In this document: piece after piece, positions 41,768 through 49,679 of the stretch | How the letters are laid out: each line of letters begins with the position of its first letter | How positions within the stretch are numbered: position 1 is the stretch's first letter | Assembly (NCBI RefSeq): GCF_019977235.1 | Contig: NZ_AP024646.1 | Span: 4,526,001 to 4,590,000 of the forward strand | Reading direction: 5' to 3' | Length of the DNA: 64,000 nt | Source of the DNA: Arthrobacter sp. StoSoilB5 | Lineage (GTDB): Bacteria > Actinomycetota > Actinomycetes > Actinomycetales > Micrococcaceae | Notes under the pieces: generated by a model | What the model saw: the letters and a program-made list of their open reading frames with translations, nothing else | What the model was told of the DNA's origin: nothing | Database searches by the model: none | Translations under genes and position numbers: made by a program

Positions 41768-43446
41768 GAGTGCCCTCTCGTGGAGTCGTCGGGTTCGGGT
41801 TGTCCGGGCCATAACGGCGAATGTGAAATGGCATGCCAGAGCCACTCCCCCACATTTGTCTGGCGTCCGCTGGTTACTTCCGCCCGCCCCGATGCGGGGA
41901 GGGTGGGGCTTCCTTCCACCTGGCCCACGTAGGCCAACACGGGCAGGGTGGTGTCTGCGAGCGCTATCGGGACGATGGTGTCCACCGGTGCCATGGTTGA
42001 CGACGGCGCGTGGTCGCCGATGGTGGCCCGGCCCAGGTTTTGGTGGATGATCATTCCCTGCGATTGCAAGGTGACGCTGTCGCCCGGTTCCAGCGATTGA
42101 TCGGCAGCTTGGTTGGAGGTCACGATGAGCAGCTGACCATTCACATAGGTGTAACCCGCAGTAGTCACAGGACGTACAGGGATTACGACGAGAAGCGCCC
42201 CGATGGTAAGAGTTCCCAGGAGCATGATGAGGGCACGCCTCCACACTGGGCTGCCGTTCTGCGCGGCCGCACGGAAAAACTGAACCACGCTCCTGCAAGC
42301 CACCACGATGAGCAGGCAAAGGACGGCAAACACCGCGATGTGCCCTGCATAACCGAGCTGCAGGAAGATCGGCACGATGCGTTGGAAGCCAATGATCATG
42401 AAGCCGACGCCTGAAATGGAACTCGCCAATCCGAACCACGGAAGCCAACCATTACCGCGAAAGGTGGCGCGGGCTCCAAGAAAACTGGAACCAAGGACGT
42501 CGGCCAGTGCCTTGATGGATTTCTGGCGAAGGTGGGGAACGTCCACAGCGGACATCAAGGCAACGTAGCCGTCCAGCTTGATGAACGGGAATAGATTCAA
42601 AATGGCGACGGCCCAACAAATGACGCCATAGAGCAGCGCCGCATCCTTCACCGACGATGCCGGGAGGATTGTCTGCGCTGCCAGCGCAATGCTCCCTAAG
42701 CCAAGATGCACCAGGGGCCCGGCCAGGGCAATCACCACCCGCTGCTTCCGGGAGCCCAACCGCCAGCCGTCGGTTACGTCGCAGAAGAATGCAGGAGACA
42801 AGTAGAACAGCATGATGCCAATGCGCCGAGGCGTACCGCCAAAGTAGCTGAGGGCCATTCCATGGCCGAGTTCGTGCAGCAACGTGGAGGCAAACATGGC
42901 ACCTGCAACATAGAGATATACCTCAAGGGGCAGCGGCGTCGCCAAGACCCTCCAGATGCTCGGCCCAGCCGCCAGGGAGCCCAGGATGCCGCCCATGAGG
43001 AGCAAGGCAACGGGCAACGCAGCAATTGGCCGCGCCATGGCAGCAACCGCAGGCCGGAATATCATCAGGACTGGCGCCGGGTTGAACAAGGTGAACTGCA
43101 CCGTTAATGGTGCCCGGAACTGAACCCGACGGTCCCTCGGTGGGTGCGCACCGCCGTCGAAGATGCCGGTGTGCGTCAACTGGCGAACGATTCCCATGAC
43201 GTCGGCAGCAGTCCAAGGCGACCCAAGGCGTTGGGCAACCTGGGCAGGGTTTCTCTCGCCGTCAATTGTCCTGAGAACAGCAGCTACATCTGCTGAGACT
43301 CGAGCTTTTGGAACACTGTTTATGGCAACAATCCAGGGGCCGCCGTCCAATAACGGTTGATCAATGGACGCCGACGGCGCAAGCCGTACCGGCCACTGGG
43401 CGGGTGCCGGAACCTTGGGCAATCCTGACATGGAGAGCTTTCTCAT
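41764..43446 (-). CDS. mpaP: Intramembrane M50 metalloprotease with N-terminal RRE-like domain (daptide MpaP type)
   Basis: 560 aa. Residues ~25-100 form a PqqD/winged-helix-like module (PWIVAINSVPKARVSADVAAVL ... VMGIVRQLTHTGIF) that could bind the leader. The membrane part has HELGH (H191, E192, H195) in TM1-type helix and KLDG with D292 in a later span, the zinc site of S2P/M50 proteases. A C-terminal beta-rich extramembrane part follows (YTYVNGQLLIVTSNQAADQSLEPGD). It probably cleaves the leader from membrane-embedded precursors. ATG 43446 overlaps the YcaO stop by 4 nt. The symbol is by analogy to Microbacterium daptide genes. Confidence 0.85.
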   Translation of the reverse strand: MRKLSMSGLPKVPAPAQWPVRLAPSASIDQPLLDGGPWIVAINSVPKARVSADVAAVLRTIDGERNPAQVAQRLGSPWTAADVMGIVRQLTHTGIFDGGAHPPRDRRVQFRAPLTVQFTLFNPAPVLMIFRPAVAAMARPIAALPVALLLMGGILGSLAAGPSIWRVLATPLPLEVYLYVAGAMFASTLLHELGHGMALSYFGGTPRRIGIMLFYLSPAFFCDVTDGWRLGSRKQRVVIALAGPLVHLGLGSIALAAQTILPASSVKDAALLYGVICWAVAILNLFPFIKLDGYVALMSAVDVPHLRQKSIKALADVLGSSFLGARATFRGNGWLPWFGLASSISGVGFMIIGFQRIVPIFLQLGYAGHIAVFAVLCLLIVVACRSVVQFFRAAAQNGSPVWRRALIMLLGTLTIGALLVVIPVRPVTTAGYTYVNGQLLIVTSNQAADQSLEPGDSVTLQSQGMIIHQNLGRATIGDHAPSSTMAPVDTIVPIALADTTLPVLAYVGQVEGSPTLPASGRAEVTSGRQTNVGEWLWHAISHSPLWPGQPEPDDSTRGHS

Positions 43447-44675
43447 ATCAGTGGGTGCGGTGTTGCGGACAACCCGGAAGGGTCACCGACAGATCCTGAG
43501 GGCACACGGACCAGTCCTTTGGTTTCATCCATCGTCAAGGGAACCGCGCCTGGACAAATCGCCTTGCCTGCTACCCAACCGAGCTCCTGAATTGCCGCTG
43601 GGAGGCGGTGGGTGAGGCTGACCCAGTGCGATTGAATGTCACGCCCGGCCAAATACTTCACCAGGTCATCTACGTTCGGTATGGGTTTGACTGCCGGAAA
43701 GTGGGCCGGCCTGAACGTTCGAACCCACACATGCAATTCAGCCAAGGCTTGCCCGGTGGTCCAGAAGTCAGCACGGGATTCGTCGTCTGTCACTTCCAGT
43801 GATGAAACTGCTGAGGGCGTGCGCGACAGGAAGAGTTCACGGATCTGCAGGCCTTCCTGGAGGGCTCCCGTCAGTGCGATGACGGGATCGGCGGCTGCCT
43901 TGAGGCCAACGGCACCGAACTGCCCATGCTCCCGGTGGCCGGTGATGACGCAGACCGCTATATGCAAGGGACTGTCATCGTGCGGGATGAACGCGAGGGT
44001 GGGCTCAATGCCTGCAGCGCGTGCAGCCGTCACGAGCAGGAGGAAATTCCGTGTCGAGGGCGCGTCGAGCACGTCTGCCGGCATCTCCCCGGCCACAAAC
44101 TCGTTGAGCGGAACCCTTTGGCGCCATGCGGAAAGGAAGGCATCCCGCTCAATGACTTCGCCGATGCCGGATACTTGCGCAAAGCGTTCTGACGGACCGG
44201 AAGCTGCGCCGTTCGGCGAAGGATCAAAGAAGCGGCTCCATGGATCCGGATAAGTGGAGCCGCCGGCGGTGTAGTCCACCACAGCAGCTGGCACGTGTGA
44301 TTCTTGGCCCGTCCGCAAGTCCGTTGCCCGGTACCAAGGGAAGTCGAAGGCGAGGGCAGATGCCCGGCCCAACTCTGCGGTGACAAAGTCGATGCGCTTA
44401 TCCGTTCCGTCCCTCCCGGCAAGAAGGTGTTCGACGTCAGCGGTGCCGGGCGCTAACGCGAAACGCTCCACGGCCTCGCCCGCGCCCCGCGTCATGGAGG
44501 ACCGCTTCTTCACGTCAAAAGCTCCGACAGCGGTTGCGAACCCTTTCCGATCCGGCCGCCCATTTGCCAGCGAAGCTACGGTTCGCCAGAGCCCAACGTC
44601 GTTGGGCAGGTAGACCGTCGCCGCGGACACCAGTCCCAACGACGGATCAAGGGTAAGTACAGGATCGATGCTCAT
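43443..44675 (-). CDS. YcaO-family ATP-dependent peptide-backbone-modifying enzyme
   Basis: 410 aa. YcaO core motifs are clear: GAGEAVERFAL (E67, E70, R71), PNGAASG (155-161), SGIGEVIERDAFLSAWR (E173, E176, R177, D178) and TGALQEGLQIRELFLSR (Q273, E274). YcaO enzymes use ATP to activate an amide carbonyl, giving azolines, thioamides or amidines. No ThiF/E1, TfuA or dehydrogenase partner lies in the operon. The C-terminus ends TPHPLI, reminiscent of the Pro-rich tail of cyclodehydratases. ATG 44675 overlaps the methyltransferase stop by 4 nt. Precursor cores contain no Cys, so a thiazole is excluded. Confidence 0.88.
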   Translation of the reverse strand: MSIDPVLTLDPSLGLVSAATVYLPNDVGLWRTVASLANGRPDRKGFATAVGAFDVKKRSSMTRGAGEAVERFALAPGTADVEHLLAGRDGTDKRIDFVTAELGRASALAFDFPWYRATDLRTGQESHVPAAVVDYTAGGSTYPDPWSRFFDPSPNGAASGPSERFAQVSGIGEVIERDAFLSAWRQRVPLNEFVAGEMPADVLDAPSTRNFLLLVTAARAAGIEPTLAFIPHDDSPLHIAVCVITGHREHGQFGAVGLKAAADPVIALTGALQEGLQIRELFLSRTPSAVSSLEVTDDESRADFWTTGQALAELHVWVRTFRPAHFPAVKPIPNVDDLVKYLAGRDIQSHWVSLTHRLPAAIQELGWVAGKAICPGAVPLTMDETKGLVRVPSGSVGDPSGLSATPHPLI

Positions 44676-45490
44676 CGGCCACACACCCATAACTCGATGT
44701 CATTCAGGCCCGGCACCGGAGTGGCGATGCGGACCGGCCGCCGCTCGAGGATAGTGAGGCCCTCTGCCAGCACCTCCTCCTCGATGAGGCTGTTGCTGAC
44801 GAAGGCGATGTCGCTCGAATACGCGGACGATCGGTACGTTCCTCCTTCATTGAAGCCAACGTGGATCATGGTCACGTGCCGGGCCCCGTTCACCGGATCA
44901 CGACTTTCCACGGTGATGAGGAATGCATCCTCGCCCAGCGCCGAAACTGTTGTGCCGCCGTCGTGTCCTTCCGATGCCTGGTGACTGTCCGCGTTGAGTA
45001 CTGTCAAAAGGAAGCGGCCGTCAGGGGTCAAGCAGTCACGGACGCGGCCGAACAATTCCCTCCTGCCGTGAGGGTCCAGGAGCGTGATGGAACTGGCGCC
45101 GAGAACGATGCAACCGTAGCCGCCGTCGACCTCAAATCGGGACATGTCCGCTTCAACCAATTCCACCGCTACTCTGCGGGGATTGAACGCCATGGTTGCG
45201 ATCCTTTCCGCCAGCATCGCAAGCATTTCCGGCGAGGAATCGACGGCGGTCAGCGGACGTCCGAGGGCAAGGAGGGGGCGGGTGATCCGGCCGGATCCCG
45301 CAGCCAGTTCAAGAATGGGGCCGGTGGTTTTTCGTGCCGCAGCCAGGATCTCGGGAAGTTCAGTCAGGTCGCCAGCAGTGATCTGATCGTAAAGGCGTGA
45401 CCCTGAAACGCTGTACAAATCCTCGGGTGGATCCATATGGCCAAGGACGCGCAGGATGGCATCGGCGGACTTGTCGGGTGGGGTATTCAT
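44672..45490 (-). CDS. mpaM: SAM-dependent methyltransferase (daptide MpaM type)
   Basis: 272 aa. Class I methyltransferase fold: SAM motif I ILELAAGSGRITRP, acidic residue of motif II in AVDSSPEM, and VLGASSITLLDPHGR. In daptide pathways MpaM, as I recall, dimethylates the C-terminal propanediamine amine. It follows the three precursor genes after an 82-nt gap and overlaps the YcaO gene by 4 nt. The N-terminal ~30 residues contain the RLYDQITAGD stretch common in small-peptide N-methyltransferases. Start ATG 45490 has GGAG about 11 nt upstream, slightly long. Confidence 0.8.
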   Translation of the reverse strand: MNTPPDKSADAILRVLGHMDPPEDLYSVSGSRLYDQITAGDLTELPEILAAARKTTGPILELAAGSGRITRPLLALGRPLTAVDSSPEMLAMLAERIATMAFNPRRVAVELVEADMSRFEVDGGYGCIVLGASSITLLDPHGRRELFGRVRDCLTPDGRFLLTVLNADSHQASEGHDGGTTVSALGEDAFLITVESRDPVNGARHVTMIHVGFNEGGTYRSSAYSSDIAFVSNSLIEEEVLAEGLTILERRPVRIATPVPGLNDIELWVCGR

Positions 45491-45529
45491 CAGCTCGTGT
45501 TCTCCGGGAGTTGGTAGGTGTCCGGGTTA

Positions 45530-45566
45530 CACGCGGGCGACAGCAAAAGGTCGCGCCACCCGCGTG
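45530..45566 (-). other. Intercistronic hairpin after the last precursor gene
   Basis: Outer stem CACGCGGG/CCCGCGTG (8 bp, 45530-45537 with 45559-45566), inner CGAC/GTCG and a 5-nt bulge, loop 8 nt. It lies 7 nt after precursor 3 and 40 nt before mpaM. It can stabilise precursor mRNA or partly terminate, giving more peptide than enzyme. No U-tract. Confidence 0.5.
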
Positions 45567-45572
45567 CACCAG

Positions 45573-45710
45573 CTAGGTGGCGGCGATTCCGACAAAGATG
45601 CCGGCGATGATGATGACGTCACCAACGCGGATGTACCACGGCGTATCGTCCGGGGTGTCGAGGTTCTCCAGTTCTTCGATGGTCAGCTGAAGGTTCGAGT
45701 TTGCGATCAT
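45573..45710 (-). CDS. Daptide-type precursor peptide 3 (45 aa, C-terminal Thr)
   Basis: 45 aa. Leader part has LTIEELENLDTPDD, matching the precursor 1 and 2 leaders (consensus: aliphatic-S/T-I/V-Q/E-E-L/I-E-x-L/I-D-x-P-D). The hydrophobic core (DVIIIAGIFVGIAAT) ends in Thr immediately before TAG. AAAGGAG lies 6 nt upstream of ATG 45710. Standard gene finders often miss genes of this size. The core has no Cys or Ser, and only the C-terminal Thr. This is expected for daptides, where that Thr is changed to a diamine. It differs most from the other two. Confidence 0.8.
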   Translation of the reverse strand: MIANSNLQLTIEELENLDTPDDTPWYIRVGDVIIIAGIFVGIAAT

Positions 45711-45735
45711 TCCGTTCTCCTTTCTATTTGTTGTT

Positions 45736-45755
45736 GGGCCTTTTGTTGTTGGCCC
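45736..45755 (-). other. Short hairpin between precursor 2 and precursor 3
   Basis: GGGCC (45736-45740) pairs with GGCCC (45751-45755), 5-bp stem, 10-nt loop, inside a near-duplicated 15-nt unit (GGGCCAACAACAAAA, read on the minus strand, and a variant). It may be a processing or stabilising site. Confidence 0.35.
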
Positions 45756-45773
45756 GTTCCGTTTCCCGGACTG

Positions 45774-45899
45774 TCAGGTGATGCTGACGGCGATAATGCC
45801 GATGGCAACTCCCTGGGACACTCCGATGAACCAGTTGTTGAAGTCCGGGGTGTCCAGCGACTCGATCTCCTGGATGGAGATGTTGAGCTGTTTCTGCAT
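45774..45899 (-). CDS. Daptide-type precursor peptide 2 (41 aa, C-terminal Thr)
   Basis: 41 aa. Leader ISIQEIESLDTPDF matches the shared leader consensus. Core starts about at NNWFIG and is a hydrophobic helix ending GIIAVSIT before TGA. GGGAGGTGA lies 6 nt upstream of ATG 45899. The last 19 nt of coding sequence (ending at the stop) are identical to precursor 1, so the genes arose by duplication. The C-terminal Thr is the expected site of oxidative decarboxylation and transamination. Confidence 0.85.
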   Translation of the reverse strand: MQKQLNISIQEIESLDTPDFNNWFIGVSQGVAIGIIAVSIT

Positions 45900-45945
45900 T
45901 TGCGTTCACCTCCCTTCGCGCGGGTTGAAGGACTGCGCGTGTTCG

Positions 45946-46089
45946 TCAGGTGATGCTGACGGCGATCCCGATTAATGCGAGGCCCACGGTGATGCCGTGG
46001 ATGCGTTCGCTCCAGTCGTCAGGGACGTCGATGGTTTCCAGTTCCTGGACGGTGAGGTCCAAAGTCCTGGGTGCAAGAGTGCTGCTCAA
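45946..46089 (-). CDS. Daptide-type precursor peptide 1 (47 aa, C-terminal Thr)
   Basis: 47 aa. Leader includes LDLTVQELETIDVPDDW; core ITVGLALIGIAVSIT is a hydrophobic helix, ending in Thr before TGA. The start is TTG 46089 because AAGGGGGTGA is 5 nt upstream and no ATG fits. It starts 4 nt after the dehydrogenase stop. Three precursors in a row are typical of daptide loci and give a mixture of related products. Confidence 0.85.
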   Translation of the reverse strand: MSSTLAPRTLDLTVQELETIDVPDDWSERIHGITVGLALIGIAVSIT

Positions 46090-46093
46090 GTGC

Positions 46094-47308
46094 TCACCCC
46101 CTTTCCCTTGCCGCTCGTAGCTCGCCCACTGGGCCTGGCAAGATTTGTTGTTCCAGCCCTGCCTTGGAGAGGACATGCTGGATCTGCACGGCATCAAGGC
46201 CCCGCAACATCGGCAGCCCGCCGCCCCAGTTCTGGAGAGCAGCCTCGGAAGTCTTCATTAGGGCGTGCTCGCCGATGACCTCTAGACCCGCGATGCCCCA
46301 CCGCCACATCAATTGGTTGATGCCTTTGGCTGGGTTGGGGTCCAATGAAGGATCCGCAACCAGAACCGCCGACCAGAGCTTCAGGAGTAGTCCACGATCA
46401 CCCCAGGCTGCGGATCCGTTGGCGATCTCCTCCCAGATGGGACCGATCACCGAGGCCGTGGCGGTCATCTTTCGGGCCCCCGTGACATGGGCGAGTTCGT
46501 TGGCGACATACCAGTGCTTCGCTCCGTACGGATCACGACCTATCAGGGCCCAGCCAGTGTGTGTCTCCATGCTGAGGTGGGCCGCCGTCAGTCTCAGCTC
46601 GGGCGAATCCTCCCGAGTCACTCGATTCCCGAGCCTGACGATCCGCGCCAAAAGTGAGTAACCGTCGTCGTCGAAAACGTTGGAGCTGCTGCCAACCATG
46701 GTCCCCGCCACCCGGAGGAACGCCTCAAGCAACCCTTCGAAAAGCAGCCGCGTGGACAGGGTGGCGAGATTGTCGGCGTCGAGCACGGCCACGTCACCTG
46801 ACAGGTGACGTGAGGCGATCAAACGGCGCCCGACGGCGGTGTCCAGGCACGCTACGGCGCTAACTTCGGCGCCGGTCCCCACGGTTGACGGCATGAGGAC
46901 AGTGCGGGGGCGCTCGTTTGGATATGCGACTGGAGGCAGAACGATGAGTCCCGAGCGTTTGGCATGGCGTTCGACGAAGATCGTGAGGCTCGGGTCCGCA
47001 GTGAACAACGCCGCCAGTTTTACGGCGTCCATCACCGAACCTCCGCCAAGACCCACAACCGACTGGAGTCCGTGTTTGCGAATGAAGCTGCCCACAAGCC
47101 GCAGGGTCTCAACGTTGACCGGGGTAGCGTTTAACTCCAAGGTTGGCGCTCCCTTTAAGTCACCGGCCAAGAGGGCATCCCTCTGTCCCGCGAGTGCGTT
47201 ATCCACCACGAGTCCGGTCCGGCCTCGGGTAAGTTCGCCGATGTAGTTGGGTGCCATCCCCGGATCCAGGACGACGCAACGCGTGTTCCACGTGCGATCC
47301 GCGATCAT
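46094..47308 (-). CDS. mpaB: Iron-ADH-like dehydrogenase for precursor C-terminal Thr (daptide MpaB type)
   Basis: 404 aa. NAD-binding glycines VVGLGGGSVMDAVK (GGGS 88-91) and MPSTVGTGAEVS place it in the iron-containing alcohol dehydrogenase family. The region that should carry the first Asp and His ligands reads FEGLLEAFLRV and lacks them; His265 and His274 remain, with unusual spacing. It is thought to oxidise the Thr side-chain of the peptide end, allowing loss of CO2. The altered metal site suggests metal-free or different mechanism. ATG 47308 overlaps the aminotransferase stop by 4 nt, and precursor genes follow directly. Confidence 0.8.
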   Translation of the reverse strand: MIADRTWNTRCVVLDPGMAPNYIGELTRGRTGLVVDNALAGQRDALLAGDLKGAPTLELNATPVNVETLRLVGSFIRKHGLQSVVGLGGGSVMDAVKLAALFTADPSLTIFVERHAKRSGLIVLPPVAYPNERPRTVLMPSTVGTGAEVSAVACLDTAVGRRLIASRHLSGDVAVLDADNLATLSTRLLFEGLLEAFLRVAGTMVGSSSNVFDDDGYSLLARIVRLGNRVTREDSPELRLTAAHLSMETHTGWALIGRDPYGAKHWYVANELAHVTGARKMTATASVIGPIWEEIANGSAAWGDRGLLLKLWSAVLVADPSLDPNPAKGINQLMWRWGIAGLEVIGEHALMKTSEAALQNWGGGLPMLRGLDAVQIQHVLSKAGLEQQILPGPVGELRAARERG

Positions 47309-48585
47309 GCGAAAACTCCGTCGCGTTCTGCTCTGGCCAGCCCATCGACCATGGCCGCGTGGAGTTCCTCGAAGTTCTCCTGTGTATAGGTCAGTGCTGG
47401 CAGCAGTTGGATCCGGCCCGGCCCAGGCTGCACGATTGCCCCGGCTTGATGGATCCGCCGGACGACGGCCAGGACACCGTTCGGAGAAGGGGATGATCCA
47501 CTTTTGGTTCGCAGCAGGATGCCCCTCATACAGCCCCGTCCTGAGGACTCGCCAACCCTCGGAACGCCTTGGAGCTTGGTAATGAGCTCGTCGAGGCCTT
47601 CGGACACCCGCTGAGTCAGAGTGTTGTGATCCAGCCTTTCCATCTCGGAAATCGTGGCGAGAATCGCAGCACAGGTAGCTGGAGTTCCGGCTTGGGTTTC
47701 ACCGTGGACAAAGACGGCCTCGTTGTTATCGAAGAGCTGGGTTATGCGCTGGCCGATGAGGAGGGCGGCACATGCGCTGGTGCCGTTGGTAAGTCCCTTG
47801 GAAGTGACAACGACGTCCGGGGCTTCCCGCCACTCATCTGAAGCGAACCACCCTCCGATACGGCCGAACCCGGTGGCGACTTCGTCAGCAACAACAAGGA
47901 AGCCATGCTCATCCCGGTGTTTGAGGAGGGCAGCCACGAAAGCATCCGGTACAACTTCCGCCCCCGAACCAAGGACGGGCTCGACGACCACCAATGCGAC
48001 GCGGTGCCCCTCCCTTCGCATCAGTTGGGCCAACTCCACGCCCCCGTCGTCGAACCGGATATGCCGGATGTTGCGCCTGTCGACGCCATAGACGGCCTGG
48101 CCGAGGTCGTCGCCGCTGAGTGCCTGGCTCCCGAACGTAAGCCCGTGGTAGCTGCCGCTTAGCCCGATGACGAGTTTGCGTTCGGGTTGTTTGTCCAGGA
48201 CAAAGTAATGGCGGGCGAGCTTCATAACGGCGTCGTTGGCGGCACCTCCGGACGTAGAGAAGAGAACGCGCTCGAATTGGTGCTTGGGCAATTCAAGGAG
48301 GGCTTTGGATGCCTCGATGGCTTTGCCGTGCGCAGTCCGGAAAAGTGGCAGGTAGGACGCTGTTTCGAGCTCTTTGGCTATTGACTCGGCAATCTGTGCA
48401 TTCCCATAGCCAAGGTTCGTGTTCCACAGGCCGCTCTTCGCGCAGAGTCGTCGTTGCCCGTCCTCGAAGGCTACGTGGACGCCTTGGGCGCTGACCGCCG
48501 TATAGCTTGCTGCCTCGAAATCGTGCTGGCTTATGAGTGGGACCCAAAGCGGGAGCTGCGTTCTGGATTTCAAGGGTGGGGTCAT
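47305..48585 (-). CDS. mpaD: Class III PLP aminotransferase (daptide MpaD type)
   Basis: 426 aa. Class III fold: SGLWNTNLGYG start, SGGAANDAV, SGSYHGLT, PLP-Asp in VVADEVATGFGR (D234) and Schiff-base Lys in VVVTSKGLTNG (K263). It transfers an amino group to the aminoacetone-like end of the oxidatively decarboxylated peptide, producing the C-terminal 1,2-propanediamine. The pairing with the dehydrogenase and methyltransferase is what defines the daptide class. ATG 48585 overlaps the upstream stop by 4 nt (ATGA). Confidence 0.88.
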   Translation of the reverse strand: MTPPLKSRTQLPLWVPLISQHDFEAASYTAVSAQGVHVAFEDGQRRLCAKSGLWNTNLGYGNAQIAESIAKELETASYLPLFRTAHGKAIEASKALLELPKHQFERVLFSTSGGAANDAVMKLARHYFVLDKQPERKLVIGLSGSYHGLTFGSQALSGDDLGQAVYGVDRRNIRHIRFDDGGVELAQLMRREGHRVALVVVEPVLGSGAEVVPDAFVAALLKHRDEHGFLVVADEVATGFGRIGGWFASDEWREAPDVVVTSKGLTNGTSACAALLIGQRITQLFDNNEAVFVHGETQAGTPATCAAILATISEMERLDHNTLTQRVSEGLDELITKLQGVPRVGESSGRGCMRGILLRTKSGSSPSPNGVLAVVRRIHQAGAIVQPGPGRIQLLPALTYTQENFEELHAAMVDGLARAERDGVFA

Positions 48586-49613
48586 CGTTTGATGCCGATG
48601 AGGTCAATGCCGAGCTGCTCAAACTGCTTCAAGACTGCCGTCACGGATCCTGCGGCCACGGCCCCTGAGACGTTGAGGGCTGGCGCTACGAGCGCGGCAG
48701 CAGCGCTGGCGTCCTGCAAGTTGGAGATGGCCTCGATGATGGTAGCTGCGTCAATCCCGACCTTGAACACGCGGCCGGACTTGGTGTCCAGCAGCGTGTA
48801 CTCCCCTGCCCTTTTGATAATGAAAGGGGCCGAAGCCGAAGGGACTCCCGGTGCTGTGCCGTAGAGGCTGGCTCCGAAGCCCACCAGGCTGGTGGTGTCG
48901 CGGGCTTCCCGTGGAATGAACTTCCATGCATCCAAGGCGGCAAGGTAGCGAGGAATCCAGGGGTTGGCTCTGAGTGCCTCAATGTCTACGGTGGAATTGG
49001 CCGCGGACATCGCTGATGCGGGACTCAGGGCAATTGCATTGGCACGCAAGTCTTCAATTGCATCGCCGATCCGGCCAATCTGTGCTCCATAGGGGCCGCT
49101 GAGGATTCTTCCATCCCACGTGATGTGAAGCCTGGCCAAGGACATGCTCTTCTGTTCTATCCCTGTGAGCAAGGCACGCTCGGCCAGAACAGCATTCACT
49201 TCCGTTAACTGCCGGACGAAGTGTCCCGAACGCCGGGCTTCTTCGGCATCGTCAAAGAAGGCCTGCCAGTCCTCATTGGTGGTCATCCTGACTACTGTCA
49301 AGCCCACCAGATTGACAAAAGGGATTGCCACGTAGTCCTGGATTTCCAGGCTGAGTGTGCCGTCCACCAAGAGTTCTTCTCCAGCGGAATCGAACGAGCC
49401 GGACACCGTCGTGATGGCTTCGTCGTCTCTGTCGCCATTGAGCGCAAGGATGACTGAGCCCTCACCGGCCAACGTCTTCGCGTAGTCGATGTGCTCGGGA
49501 TTCTCCACGAAGACGACGTGGCCTGCGATGCGCCCCGGTATGCCGGTAATCCACTGATCCACAGCTGCGGCAATGGTCTGTTGCTGACTTAACGTCAATT
49601 CCCCAACCCCCAA
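48582..49613 (-). CDS. mpaC: RiPP recognition protein with C-terminal RRE-like domain (daptide MpaC type)
   Basis: 343 aa with no enzyme motif. The C-terminal ~80 residues (from ~265) are PqqD-like: YTLLDTKSGRVFKVGIDAATIIEAI, then VTAVLKQFEQLGIDLIG, the winged-helix RRE fold that binds RiPP leaders. The preceding parts are of unknown fold. It is the first gene of the operon, overlapping the aminotransferase by 4 nt, and probably brings the precursors to the other enzymes. TTG 49613 has GAGGGA 4-6 nt upstream; TTG 49598 is an alternative. Its MpaC name is by analogy. Confidence 0.72.
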   Translation of the reverse strand: MGVGELTLSQQQTIAAAVDQWITGIPGRIAGHVVFVENPEHIDYAKTLAGEGSVILALNGDRDDEAITTVSGSFDSAGEELLVDGTLSLEIQDYVAIPFVNLVGLTVVRMTTNEDWQAFFDDAEEARRSGHFVRQLTEVNAVLAERALLTGIEQKSMSLARLHITWDGRILSGPYGAQIGRIGDAIEDLRANAIALSPASAMSAANSTVDIEALRANPWIPRYLAALDAWKFIPREARDTTSLVGFGASLYGTAPGVPSASAPFIIKRAGEYTLLDTKSGRVFKVGIDAATIIEAISNLQDASAAAALVAPALNVSGAVAAGSVTAVLKQFEQLGIDLIGIKR

Positions 49614-49679
49614 TAGTTCCCTCGTTCTTGGAAACGAAGCTATGGGCTGGAGAAGGTGCCACAGAGGAGGAAATCGAAA

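Noticed and set aside
43443..46089. Thiazole/oxazole-modified microcin-type cluster
   Set aside because: No ThiF-like partner or dehydrogenase of the azole type, and precursor cores lack Cys and are poor in Ser/Thr; the aminotransferase-dehydrogenase-methyltransferase set fits daptides better.
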